From an uncultured Mollicutes bacterium (lineage in GTDB: Bacteria; Bacillota_I; Bacilli_A; RFN20; CAG-826), in assembly GCA_900542595.1 (NCBI GenBank), contig UQOB01000035.1:1-12636 (forward strand): a stretch of DNA of 12,636 nucleotides, in the 5' to 3' direction. A program made the position numbers and the translations under genes. This document shows, piece by piece, positions 1 through 7,237 of the stretch. Under the pieces are notes generated by a model that saw nothing but the letters and a program-made list of their open reading frames with translations, was not told the DNA's origin and searched no databases. The number at the start of each line of letters is the position of its first letter. Position 1 is the first letter of the stretch.

Positions 1-962
1 CCGCCCCCGGCCGTAACATGGCGACCGGCCGGCTCGTCGAAGTCGGGGAAGCCGTCGGTATCATGGCCGCGCAGTCGATCGGTGAACCGGGTACCCAACT
101 TACGATGCGGGTCTTCCACACCGGTGGGGTAGCGGGGACGGATATCACCCAAGGGTTACCGAGGGTCCAAGAACTCGTCGAAGCTAGAAACCCGAAAGGC
201 AAAGCGACCATCAGCGAAATCGATGGCACCGTTACCAATATCGATAACTTAGGGGACGGACGGTACACGATCACCGTCAAGAGCTCGAGCCCCTCGACCG
301 AAGAAAAGCCGAATGAAAGCGAAGTCAAGGAATACACGACCGCTTACGGGGTGAGACTTCGGGTCAAGACCGGCGACCACGTTGAAGCCGGCGGTAAGAT
401 CACCGAAGGCGCGATTGATCCGAAGGAACTTATCGAATACTCCGACGTCGAAAAAGTCGAAGTCTATATGATTAAGGAAATCCAAAAGGTCTACGCGGCG
501 CAAGGTATCGGAATCAGCGATAAACACTTAGAAGTCATCATCCGGCAGATGTTAAGAAAACTTGTCATCATCGATGGCGGGGATACCGACCTCTTGCCGG
601 GTATGAGAGTGGACACTGAAAGATACACGACCGAAAACCAAAAGGCCTTAGAACAAGGCTTACGGCCCGCCTTAGGGAATCCGTTGGTCCTTGGGATTAC
701 GAAAGCGGCTCTGGAAACCGAAAGCTTCTTGAGCGCAGCTTCCTTCCAAGAAACCACGAGAGTCTTAACCGACGCCGCCATCAAAGCGAAACGTGATCCG
801 CTTCACGGCTTAAAGGAAAATGTCATCGCGGGTAAACTTATTCCTGCCGGCACTGGCCTTTATACGGAAGAAGAGGAAGAAAAACGGCTCGAAAACTTCA
901 CCGTCGAAAAGAAGATGCAAGAAGTGAGAGACCAATACCTCGAACAACACGATCAACAATAA
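1..962 (+). CDS. rpoC: RNA polymerase subunit beta' (RpoC), C-terminal part
   Basis: This is the last ~320 residues of the largest subunit of RNA polymerase, which builds the catalytic centre with RpoB. The gene enters from the left edge; the reading frame uses codons at 3-5, 6-8 and so on, so the ATG at 18 is internal and not a start. The segment GEAVGIMAAQSIGEPGTQ, followed by LTMRVFHTGG, is the conserved bridge-helix/trigger-loop region, and GLPRVQELVEARNPKG follows as in Bacillota. The middle carries a sandwich-barrel-hybrid-like stretch, then IIRQMLRKL and a conserved block reading GITKAALETESFLSAASFQ. The C-terminus is charged and ends with TAA at 960-962. Oddities: Val replaces the usual Thr in TMRTFH, and the residues before GRNMATG read Ala-Pro where Cys-Tyr is expected. 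A terminator follows directly. The identification is secure; only the upstream part is missing. Confidence 0.97.
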   Translation, partial: APGRNMATGRLVEVGEAVGIMAAQSIGEPGTQLTMRVFHTGGVAGTDITQGLPRVQELVEARNPKGKATISEIDGTVTNIDNLGDGRYTITVKSSSPSTEEKPNESEVKEYTTAYGVRLRVKTGDHVEAGGKITEGAIDPKELIEYSDVEKVEVYMIKEIQKVYAAQGIGISDKHLEVIIRQMLRKLVIIDGGDTDLLPGMRVDTERYTTENQKALEQGLRPALGNPLVLGITKAALETESFLSAASFQETTRVLTDAAIKAKRDPLHGLKENVIAGKLIPAGTGLYTEEEEEKRLENFTVEKKMQEVRDQYLEQHDQQ

Positions 963-966
963 ACGG

Positions 967-1000
967 AAGGGTCCAAGGAAAACTTGGGCCCTTTCTTTTT
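967..1000 (+). terminator. Rho-independent terminator of rpoC
   Basis: AAGGGTCCAAG (967-977) pairs with CTTGGGCCCTT (983-993) through 11 bp with one G-T wobble, around the loop GAAAA. A T-rich run (992-1000, TTTCTTTTT) follows. It starts 4 nt after the rpoC stop and separates the rpoBC unit from the str operon. Confidence 0.9.
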
Positions 1001-1064
1001 ATCTATTTTTATCTTATTAATAAGCCTATATTTAGTTTGCCATAAATCATTTTTTAACTTTCCC

Positions 1065-1093
1065 TTGACGAACGAAAAGTGGGGGTGTATCTT
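1065..1093 (+). promoter_or_regulatory. Putative sigma-A promoter of the rpsL-rpsG-fusA operon
   Basis: A -35 box TTGACG (1065-1070) and a -10 box TATCTT (1088-1093) are separated by exactly 17 nt. The transcript would begin near 1100, leaving a leader of about 80 nt before rpsL. Its position between the rpoC terminator and rpsL fits a housekeeping promoter. This is a match by eye to the consensus. Confidence 0.6.
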
Positions 1094-1110
1094 CTTTTTG
1101 GCCTATGAGA

Positions 1111-1131
1111 AGAGGGATTCCTCTCTTTTTT
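1111..1131 (+). promoter_or_regulatory. Terminator-like hairpin in the str operon leader
   Basis: AGAGG (1111-1115), loop GATT, CCTCT (1120-1124), then C and seven T (1125-1131). The short stem plus T-run looks like a weak intrinsic terminator inside the 5' leader of a ribosomal protein operon, so it may act as an attenuator. The stem is only 5 bp, so termination would be inefficient without help. Confidence 0.4.
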
Positions 1132-1146
1132 AAAGGAAAGGCTTGA

Positions 1147-1164
1147 TACACAAGGAAATGTGTA
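1147..1164 (+). repeat. Small hairpin upstream of the rpsL ribosome binding site
   Basis: TACACA (1147-1152) and TGTGTA (1159-1164) are perfect complements around the loop AGGAAA. The hairpin ends 6 nt before the AAAGGAG site (1171-1177). It could affect translation of the operon or be neutral. Confidence 0.35.
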
Positions 1165-1182
1165 AATAGAAAAGGAGCGAAT

Positions 1183-1602
1183 ATGCCAACGATTAATCAA
1201 TTGGTAAAAGCTGGGCGCCAAACGAGCGTCAAGAAGAGCAAAGCGCCGGCTTTACAGAAAAGATGGAACAGTTTAACCAAACGGAGTTCCAATCAACCTT
1301 CGAGCCAAAAGCGGGGTGTTTGCACCCGGGTCGGCACCATGACCCCGAAGAAACCGAACTCCGCGATGAGAAAGTACGCCAGGGTCAAACTCAGCAACGG
1401 CTACGAAGTCACCGCTTATATCGGTGGGGAAGGTCATAACCTTCAAGAACACAGCACCGTTATGATTCGGGGCGGCCGGGTTAAGGATCTTCCGGGTGTC
1501 CGTTATCACATCATCCGGGGCACCTTAGACTGCGCGGGTATCGAAGCCCGGCGGCAAGGTCGGTCCCTTTACGGCACCAAGAAACCGAAAGAAGCCAAGT
1601 AA
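1183..1602 (+). CDS. rpsL: 30S ribosomal protein S12
   Basis: S12 sits at the decoding centre of the small ribosomal subunit, where it monitors codon-anticodon pairing and affects accuracy. The 139-residue length and the extra segment around residues 22-44 are the Gram-positive form. CTRVGTMTPKKPNSAMRK is the streptomycin-related loop; both lysines (K56, K57) are the wild-type residues associated with sensitivity. RGGRVKDLPGVRYH carries the Asp (D102) that RimO methylthiolates in other bacteria; whether it is modified here cannot be seen. The ATG at 1183 has AAAGGAG at 1171-1177, 5 nt upstream. It is the first gene of the str operon, and rpsG begins 12 nt after its stop. In many Bacillota a small L7Ae-family gene lies between rpoC and rpsL; none is present here. 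Confidence 0.98.
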   Translation: MPTINQLVKAGRQTSVKKSKAPALQKRWNSLTKRSSNQPSSQKRGVCTRVGTMTPKKPNSAMRKYARVKLSNGYEVTAYIGGEGHNLQEHSTVMIRGGRVKDLPGVRYHIIRGTLDCAGIEARRQGRSLYGTKKPKEAK

Positions 1603-1614
1603 AAGGAGTAAACC

Positions 1615-2085
1615 ATGTCACGAAAAGGAAAAACTATCAAGCGCAGTGTCCTTCCCGATCCAATCTATAATTCGGAACTCGTCACCCGTTTAATCAACCG
1701 GGTCATGAGAGATGGGAAACGGGGCACCAGCCAAACCATCATCTACAATTCATTCAAGATCATCGAAGAAAAGACCGGGAAGCCCGGTATCGATGTCTTC
1801 GCGACTGCGATCAATAACATCATGCCGGAAGTCGAACTCAAAGTTCGTCGGATCGGCGCAGCCAACTACCAAGTTCCGGTCGAAGTCAATGCGGATAGAA
1901 AGCAAACTCTCGGCTTACGGTGGCTCGTCACCTACGCTAGACTCCGCAACGAAAAAACGATGGAACAAAAATTAGCTGGCGAAATCATCGATGCCGCTAA
2001 CGGCACGGGCGCTTCTATCAAGAAGAAAGAAGACGTCCACAAGATGGCGGAAGCGAACAAAGCTTACGCTCATTACCGCTGGTAA
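1615..2085 (+). CDS. rpsG: 30S ribosomal protein S7
   Basis: S7 is a primary 16S rRNA-binding protein that nucleates assembly of the head of the small subunit and lies near the E site. The 156-residue length is the family norm. Visible family blocks are the N-terminal RKGKTIKRSVLPDPIY, then RRIGAANYQVPVEV, LRWLVTYARLR and the C-terminal KKEDVHKMAEANKAYAHYRW. The ATG at 1615 has AAAGGAG at 1602-1608, which overlaps the rpsL stop codon, a sign of translational coupling. The gap to rpsL is only 12 nt. In E. coli the longer rpsL-rpsG gap carries the S7 autoregulatory target; there is no room for such a structure here, so any S7 feedback would have to use another site (inference). Confidence 0.98.
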   Translation: MSRKGKTIKRSVLPDPIYNSELVTRLINRVMRDGKRGTSQTIIYNSFKIIEEKTGKPGIDVFATAINNIMPEVELKVRRIGAANYQVPVEVNADRKQTLGLRWLVTYARLRNEKTMEQKLAGEIIDAANGTGASIKKKEDVHKMAEANKAYAHYRW

Positions 2086-2097
2086 AGGAGAACGCCC

Positions 2098-4194
2098 ATG
2101 GCAGACGAAAACGTTATCAAAGAAACTGAAACCTACGATTTGCCCCATACCCGGAACATCGGGATTATGGCGCACATCGACGCTGGTAAAACCACCACGA
2201 CCGAACGGATCCTTTATTACACTGGTCGGACCCATAAGATCGGGGAAGTCCACGAAGGAACCGCCGTCATGGACTGGATGGAAGAAGAACAAGAACGGGG
2301 GATCACCATCACCAGTAGCGCGACCACCTGTTTCTGGAAGGGCAACCGGATCAACATCATCGACACTCCTGGGCACGTCGACTTCACCGTTGAAGTTGAA
2401 CGTTCTTTACGGGTCCTTGACGGGGCAGTCACCGTTCTCGACAGTAAAAACGGCGTTGAACCCCAAACCGAAACTGTTTGGCGGCAAGCTGATAAATACA
2501 ACGTTCCGAGATTAGTCTTCTGCAATAAGATGGACGCGATTGGCGCGGACTTCGAAATGTGCTTAAGAACGATTAAAGAACGGTTAGGGGTCGACTATGC
2601 GGCCATCCAATATCCGATCGGAAAAGAAAGTGCCTTCATCGGGGAAATCGATCTCGTCACGATGAAAGCCTATTATTACGAAAAAGATAATAAAGATGCG
2701 GCGCCGGTTGAAAAACCGATTCCCGATGACCTCAAAGAAAAAGCCGCTCATTATCACCAAGAACTCTTAGAAAAATTAGCTTCTTATGATGATGACTTAA
2801 TGATGGAAGTCTTAGACGGCAAAGAACCGTCGGTCGAAAAGATCAAAGAAGTCATCCATAAAGCTGTCTTGACCGCGAAATTCTTCCCGGTCCTCTGCGG
2901 TACCGCTTTTAAGAACAAGGGTGTCCAACTCTTGCTCGACGCGGTCGTGGATTACTTACCTTCTCCGCTCGAAATCCCGGGCGAAAAAGGTGAACTCGAC
3001 GGCAAAGAATATGTCTGTAAGTGCACCGACGACGCTCCGTTTGTCGGTCTCGCCTTCAAGATTGCCACTGACCCCTTCATCGGGCGACTCGCTTATGTGA
3101 GGGTTTATCAAGGCGTCTTAAAGTCTGGTTCCTATGTTCTCAACTCCTCAAGAGGGGTCAACGAAAGAATCAGCCGGCTCGTTCTCATGCACGCTAATAA
3201 GCGGCAAGAAGTGAGCTGTCTCCACGCTGGGGAAATCGGGGCGGTCGTCGGCTTAAAGAGCACGACCACCGGTGATACCTTAGCGACTGAAGAAAATCCG
3301 GTCATTCTTGAAAGACTCGAATTCCCGGAACCGGTTCTGGAAGAAGCGGTTGAACCGAAGACCAAAGCCGATAGCGAAAAGATGGCCAATGCCCTTCAAA
3401 AGTTAGCGGAAGAAGACCCGACATTCCGGGTTCATACCAATAGCGAAACCGGCCAAACCATCATCGGTGGGGTCGGGGAACTCCAACTCGACGTTCTCGT
3501 GGAACGGATGAAGAGAGAATTCGGGGTTGTCGTCAATGTCGGCGCTCCGCAAGTTAACTATCGGGAAACCTTCCGGAAGACCGCGGAAGCCCAAGGCCGG
3601 TACGTCAAACAAACCGGCGGTCACGGGCAATACGGGGATGTCTGGATCAGATTTGAACCCAACCCGGGCAAAGGCTTCGAATTCGTTGATGCGATTGTCG
3701 GTGGGGCGGTTCCCAAAGAATTCATTAAGCCGACCCAACAAGGGCTGGAAGATGCGCTTCAAAGAGGCGTCTTAGCTGGGTATCCGGTCATCGATATTAA
3801 AGCCACTCTCTTCGACGGAAGCTACCACGACGTCGATAGTAGTGAAGCGGCTTATAAGATCGCGGCGAGCTTGGCTCTTAAAGCGGCGGCTCCGAAAGCC
3901 GATCCCGTCCTCCCCGGACCGATTATGAAGGTTGATGTCACGGTGCCGGATCAATATTATGGTGACGTCATCGGGGATATCTCTCGTCGACGTGGCCAAA
4001 TGAATGGGGAAGTTCAAAGAGGGAACGCTAAAACCGTCACCTGCTTAGTCCCCTTAGCGGAAATGTTCGGTTACGTCACGGACTTACGGTCGCTCACCCA
4101 AGGGAGAGGTAACTTCACCATGAGTTTCTCCCACTACGGTGAAACCCCGCGGTACGTCCAAGACGAAATCATCAAGAAACATGGTGGTCATTAA
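2098..4194 (+). CDS. fusA: Translation elongation factor G
   Basis: EF-G is the GTPase that moves tRNAs and mRNA through the ribosome after peptide bond formation, and helps recycle ribosomes with RRF. The 698-residue length is typical. GTPase motifs are intact: G1 AHIDAGKT (25-32), G2 RGIT (67-70), G3 DTPGH (89-93), G4 NKMD (143-146) and G5 GTA (268-270). Domain II, III and V sequences follow in normal order, and the domain IV region HGQYGDVWIRFEPNPGKGF is present. GIMAHIDAGKTTTTERILYY marks it as a bacterial EF-G and not a TetM-type protection protein. The ATG at 2098 has AAAGGAG at 2084-2090, overlapping the rpsG stop. It is the third gene of the str operon; tuf follows after 88 nt. No odd residues were noticed. 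Confidence 0.98.
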   Translation: MADENVIKETETYDLPHTRNIGIMAHIDAGKTTTTERILYYTGRTHKIGEVHEGTAVMDWMEEEQERGITITSSATTCFWKGNRINIIDTPGHVDFTVEVERSLRVLDGAVTVLDSKNGVEPQTETVWRQADKYNVPRLVFCNKMDAIGADFEMCLRTIKERLGVDYAAIQYPIGKESAFIGEIDLVTMKAYYYEKDNKDAAPVEKPIPDDLKEKAAHYHQELLEKLASYDDDLMMEVLDGKEPSVEKIKEVIHKAVLTAKFFPVLCGTAFKNKGVQLLLDAVVDYLPSPLEIPGEKGELDGKEYVCKCTDDAPFVGLAFKIATDPFIGRLAYVRVYQGVLKSGSYVLNSSRGVNERISRLVLMHANKRQEVSCLHAGEIGAVVGLKSTTTGDTLATEENPVILERLEFPEPVLEEAVEPKTKADSEKMANALQKLAEEDPTFRVHTNSETGQTIIGGVGELQLDVLVERMKREFGVVVNVGAPQVNYRETFRKTAEAQGRYVKQTGGHGQYGDVWIRFEPNPGKGFEFVDAIVGGAVPKEFIKPTQQGLEDALQRGVLAGYPVIDIKATLFDGSYHDVDSSEAAYKIAASLALKAAAPKADPVLPGPIMKVDVTVPDQYYGDVIGDISRRRGQMNGEVQRGNAKTVTCLVPLAEMFGYVTDLRSLTQGRGNFTMSFSHYGETPRYVQDEIIKKHGGH

Positions 4195-4208
4195 TTACAT
4201 TGTAATTA
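4192..4208. repeat. A/T-rich palindrome at the fusA stop
   Basis: TAATTACA (4192-4199), a single T, and TGTAATTA (4201-4208) form a perfect 8+8 inverted repeat that begins on the fusA stop codon. As RNA it would make a 7-bp, mostly A-U hairpin with a 3-nt loop, and no T-run follows, so it is not a convincing terminator. As DNA it resembles a small operator just upstream of a putative tuf promoter. Confidence 0.4.
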
Positions 4209-4237
4209 TTGAACATAAATTAAACTTGCCTTATCAT
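4209..4237 (+). promoter_or_regulatory. Putative tuf promoter
   Basis: TTGAAC (4209-4214) and TATCAT (4232-4237) are 17 nt apart and lie in the 88-nt fusA-tuf gap. A separate tuf promoter inside the str cluster is known in several bacteria and would let EF-Tu be made in excess over EF-G. A strong ribosome binding site (TGGAGG, 4268-4273) lies 9 nt before the tuf start. The -35 match is only partial. Confidence 0.4.
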
Positions 4238-4282
4238 TATTAGGCACATTGAAAAGACCAATATCATTGGAGGAAAAAGAAA

Positions 4283-5476
4283 ATGGCAAAAGAGAAATTC
4301 AACCGTGACCGGGTCCACGTTAACGTTGGGACTATCGGACACGTTGACCACGGTAAGACCACTCTTACCAGCGCGATCACCCACGTCTTAGCGATGAAGG
4401 GGATGGCCAAAGAATTAGCTTATGGCGAAATCGATGCGAACCCGGAAGAAAAAGCACGGGGCATCACTATCAATACGGCGCACGTTGAATACGAAACCGA
4501 CAAACGGCACTACGCTCACGTCGACTGCCCTGGGCACGCTGACTATGTTAAGAACATGATCACCGGTGCTGCGCAGATGGACGGGGCGATCCTCGTCGTC
4601 AGTGCCGCCGATGGCGTCATGCCGCAAACCAGAGAACACGTCCTTCTCGCGAGACAAGTCGGCGTTCCTTATATCGTCGTCTTCCTCAACAAAGTCGACA
4701 TGGTCGATGATCCTGAACTCGTCGATATCGTCGAAATGGAAGTCAGAGAACTCTTAAGCAAATATGGCTTCCCGGGCGATGATGTTCCGGTTGTCCGGGG
4801 CAGTGCGAAGCTCGCGGGCGAAGCCAAGAGCATCGATGATCCCAATGTCAAACCGATCATCGAACTCTTAGACGCTCTTGACACCTACATCCCTGATCCC
4901 GCACGGGATAACGACAAACCGTTCTTAATGCCGATCGAAGACGTCCTCACCATTTCTGGTCGGGGTACCGTCGTCACCGGTAGAGTCGAACGGGGAATGA
5001 TCAAGATCAACGACGAAGCGGAAATCGTCGGTATCAGACCCACTCAAAAGACCGTTGTCACCGGTCTTGAAATGTTCCGGAAAACTCTCGACTTCGCCGA
5101 AGGTGGCGATAACATCGGGGCCTTACTCCGGGGTATCACCAAGGATCAAGTCGAACGGGGCCAAGTTTTAGCGAAACCCGGTTCGATCGTTCCGCACGAC
5201 AAATTCACCGCGACGGTCTACGTCCTCACCAAAGAAGAAGGTGGACGGCACACGGCCTTCTTAAATGGCTATCGGCCGCAATTCTTCTTCCGGACCACCG
5301 ACATCACCGGGGATATCACTCTTCCGGCCGACGTCCAAATGGTTATGCCTGGTGACCACGTGACCTTCACCGTCCAACTCATCCACCCGGTCGCTCTTGA
5401 ACAAGGGACCAAATTCTCCATCCGGGAAGGTGGAAGAACCGTCGGTGCCGGTACTGTCGCCGAAATCATCCACTAA
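4283..5476 (+). CDS. tuf: Translation elongation factor Tu
   Basis: EF-Tu delivers aminoacyl-tRNA to the ribosomal A site as a ternary complex with GTP. The 397-residue length is typical. GTPase motifs are G1 GHVDHGKT (19-26), G2 RGIT (59-62), G3 DCPGH (81-85) with the catalytic His, G4 NKVD (136-139) and G5 SAK (174-176; the usual bacterial form is SAL). Domains II and III follow, including GRGTVVTGRVERG and GYRPQFFFRTTDITG. The ATG at 4283 has TGGAGG at 4268-4273. Codon use is unusual for so highly expressed a gene: by eye, 14 of 21 Arg codons are CGG and 6 are AGA, with one CGT. The gene is last in the cluster and ends in a strong terminator. Only one tuf copy is in this window. Confidence 0.98.
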   Translation: MAKEKFNRDRVHVNVGTIGHVDHGKTTLTSAITHVLAMKGMAKELAYGEIDANPEEKARGITINTAHVEYETDKRHYAHVDCPGHADYVKNMITGAAQMDGAILVVSAADGVMPQTREHVLLARQVGVPYIVVFLNKVDMVDDPELVDIVEMEVRELLSKYGFPGDDVPVVRGSAKLAGEAKSIDDPNVKPIIELLDALDTYIPDPARDNDKPFLMPIEDVLTISGRGTVVTGRVERGMIKINDEAEIVGIRPTQKTVVTGLEMFRKTLDFAEGGDNIGALLRGITKDQVERGQVLAKPGSIVPHDKFTATVYVLTKEEGGRHTAFLNGYRPQFFFRTTDITGDITLPADVQMVMPGDHVTFTVQLIHPVALEQGTKFSIREGGRTVGAGTVAEIIH

Positions 5477-5491
5477 TTACAGGAAAGATTC

Positions 5492-5525
5492 AAAGTCACC
5501 CCTCGGGGTGACTTTTTTCTTTCTT
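5492..5525 (+). terminator. Strong Rho-independent terminator after tuf
   Basis: AAAGTCACCCC (5492-5502) and GGGGTGACTTT (5505-5515) are perfect complements, giving a 10-bp stem closed by a CTCG-like tetraloop. It is followed by TTTTTTCTTTCTTT. It begins 16 nt after the tuf stop and closes the str-tuf unit. The likely -35 region of the next gene lies in its T-rich tail. Confidence 0.95.
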
Positions 5526-5542
5526 TCCGTTTTAAAAATTAC

Positions 5543-5548
5543 TAGAAT
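5543..5548 (+). promoter_or_regulatory. -10 box of a probable leaderless promoter for the first RDD gene
   Basis: TAGAAT (5543-5548) matches the -10 consensus in 5 of 6 positions and ends 6 nt before the ATG at 5555, which puts the expected start of transcription on or next to the start codon. No purine-rich ribosome binding site exists upstream. The in-frame TAG at 5543-5545 excludes an earlier start. No clear -35 box is visible; 17 nt upstream is TTTCTT. Confidence 0.45.
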
Positions 5549-5554
5549 AGCTCT

Positions 5555-7225
5555 ATGAACGTTGAAGAATACAATAAAAAACATAGCTCTGACTATGCTT
5601 TAGCGGGCCTCGGGAAACGGACCCTCGCTTTCTTTTTAGATTTATTAATCGTGGTGGTGGTCGCCTGGGTTTTGAACGCTAACGTGACCTCGACCTTTAT
5701 GTTTAATGCCTTAGGGGCGAACGAAATCACCAAAGAACTCCGCACTTTCGCGGTCGATAGTTCTTTAGTGGAACCGATTTACGATAACAATAATGACGAG
5801 ATAACCGGAATCACCTATTACCGGTTTGAACCGACTCCGCAAAAGAAGACGCAGGTTAATAGTGACGGCACAACCACTGAAATCGTCACCCAAGAAAAAT
5901 ACGGGTATCAACTGTATCTCGAGAAGGTTTTCTATTTCTACACCGATTTCTTAATGAATGATGATCGGTGTAATGATGTGAGAGTCACGACGACCGTTGG
6001 AAGTACAACCACGACGACCGTCCTTGAAGGGGAAGAAGCTTATTTTAACTACTTCTATACTTCCATCATGGGTTTACCTTCCTTAAGCGAAGAAGATAAG
6101 ACCAGAACCTATGATTTAACGACGGAAGAAGGGGATGACGAAAAGATCCTTCAAGGGAAGAACGCGTATTTCCGTTACGCTTTAAAAGATGAAACCGGGA
6201 CACCGGGGGATTTCACTATCGACTTTCGCGCGATGCCGGTTTTAATTTCTTCTTACCAAAATTCGTTGGATCAGGGCTTATACGGCAATGCCGCGGCAAA
6301 TACCTTAAATGGGTATTTCTACGATTATAACAACACGGATCCGAAGGGTATTTATTACTCCGCGGTCAGTTATTTAATTGGTCAAGATGGGTCGGGGGAT
6401 CAGACTTACTATAGCGTTAGGAGCGCGAATATTAATTACTATTCCTGGCTCTGTTTAATTCCGGCTTATCTGCCAATAGCGTTCATCGTCTTCTTCTTAA
6501 TCCCGGTCATCAGCCCCAAAGGCCAGACCGTCGGTAAGATGTTGACGGGTATTCTCCTCGTCGATAATGAAGGTATCCTCTTAAATTGGAAGTTTAGATT
6601 ACTTCATTATTTCATCATCATGGGGATGTCCTTATTTATCTTGTTACCTTCCTTAGGGGTCGGGATCATGCTTTACCTCTTAGTAGCGTTGATCGACTAC
6701 ATCATCATCGTGATGAGTAAGCGAAAAACAGGCCTTGAAGATATGGTCGCGAAATCCCTGGTCATCGATAGCAAGAACTCCCGTTACTTTAAAACCGCGG
6801 AAGACAAAGAAAACTACTTTATGCGGCATCCGGAGATGGCCCCGGTCATCATGCCAGTTGATATGGAAGAAAACGAAAGAATTAAAAGGGAAAACGCGAT
6901 TCTTGATTTAAGCACCTTAAATAAACACCGGGAAGAAGCCAGAAACATGACCTCTTTCGATGAATTCGAACGGATGAAGGACGAAGAAGAAAAGAAACGG
7001 ACAGAAGAATTAAGGTCGAAATCTACTCCCAAAGAAAAAGTGTCCTTAAGAAAAGACGAATTATCGGTTGAAGAAAAAGAAACTATCGAAAATAAGATCG
7101 AAGAGACGAAAACGAAAGCCCCGGAAGAAGATAATTTTACCGATGATACCCAAACTTTAGCCAAGCTCATCGAAGAAAAAGTCGATGACAGCGACGATAG
7201 TGGCTTCACCGACGAGAAAAAGTAA
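5555..7225 (+). CDS. RDD-family membrane protein with large outer domain and charged cytoplasmic tail
   Basis: RDD proteins are small multi-pass membrane proteins named for conserved Arg and Asp residues; most have no known function, and a few have been linked to ion exchange. Here LGKRTLAFFLDLLIV (about 19-33) holds the first R and D in TM1. Residues ~45-297 form a ~250-residue polar, Tyr/Thr-rich loop, probably extracytoplasmic. TM2 spans ~298-318, then GQTVGKM (323-329), TM3/TM4 (~350-386) and KTGLEDMVAKSLVID, the usual end of the domain. Residues ~400-556 are a Glu/Lys-rich cytoplasmic tail that its two paralogues downstream lack. Ordinary RDD proteins are ~150-200 residues with a short TM1-TM2 loop, so 556 is very long. 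The start has no Shine-Dalgarno sequence. The family call is firm; the function is unknown. Confidence 0.85.
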   Translation: MNVEEYNKKHSSDYALAGLGKRTLAFFLDLLIVVVVAWVLNANVTSTFMFNALGANEITKELRTFAVDSSLVEPIYDNNNDEITGITYYRFEPTPQKKTQVNSDGTTTEIVTQEKYGYQLYLEKVFYFYTDFLMNDDRCNDVRVTTTVGSTTTTTVLEGEEAYFNYFYTSIMGLPSLSEEDKTRTYDLTTEEGDDEKILQGKNAYFRYALKDETGTPGDFTIDFRAMPVLISSYQNSLDQGLYGNAAANTLNGYFYDYNNTDPKGIYYSAVSYLIGQDGSGDQTYYSVRSANINYYSWLCLIPAYLPIAFIVFFLIPVISPKGQTVGKMLTGILLVDNEGILLNWKFRLLHYFIIMGMSLFILLPSLGVGIMLYLLVALIDYIIIVMSKRKTGLEDMVAKSLVIDSKNSRYFKTAEDKENYFMRHPEMAPVIMPVDMEENERIKRENAILDLSTLNKHREEARNMTSFDEFERMKDEEEKKRTEELRSKSTPKEKVSLRKDELSVEEKETIENKIEETKTKAPEEDNFTDDTQTLAKLIEEKVDDSDDSGFTDEKK

Positions 7226-7237
7226 GTTAAGAAAGAA

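Noticed and set aside
249..784. Minus-strand open frames opposite rpoC, and similar ones opposite rpsL, fusA, tuf, the RDD genes and the ATPase.
   Set aside because: They lie fully opposite well-conserved genes, have low-complexity or unfamiliar sequences and no ribosome binding site; they are by-products of the codon bias of the real genes.
1013..1024. Perfect 12-bp palindrome CTTATTAATAAG after the rpoC terminator.
   Set aside because: Short and purely A/T-rich; easily due to chance, and not placed at a promoter.
1991..2515. Plus-strand 174-residue frame overlapping rpsG and fusA.
   Set aside because: It is out of frame with two certain genes and has no family resemblance.
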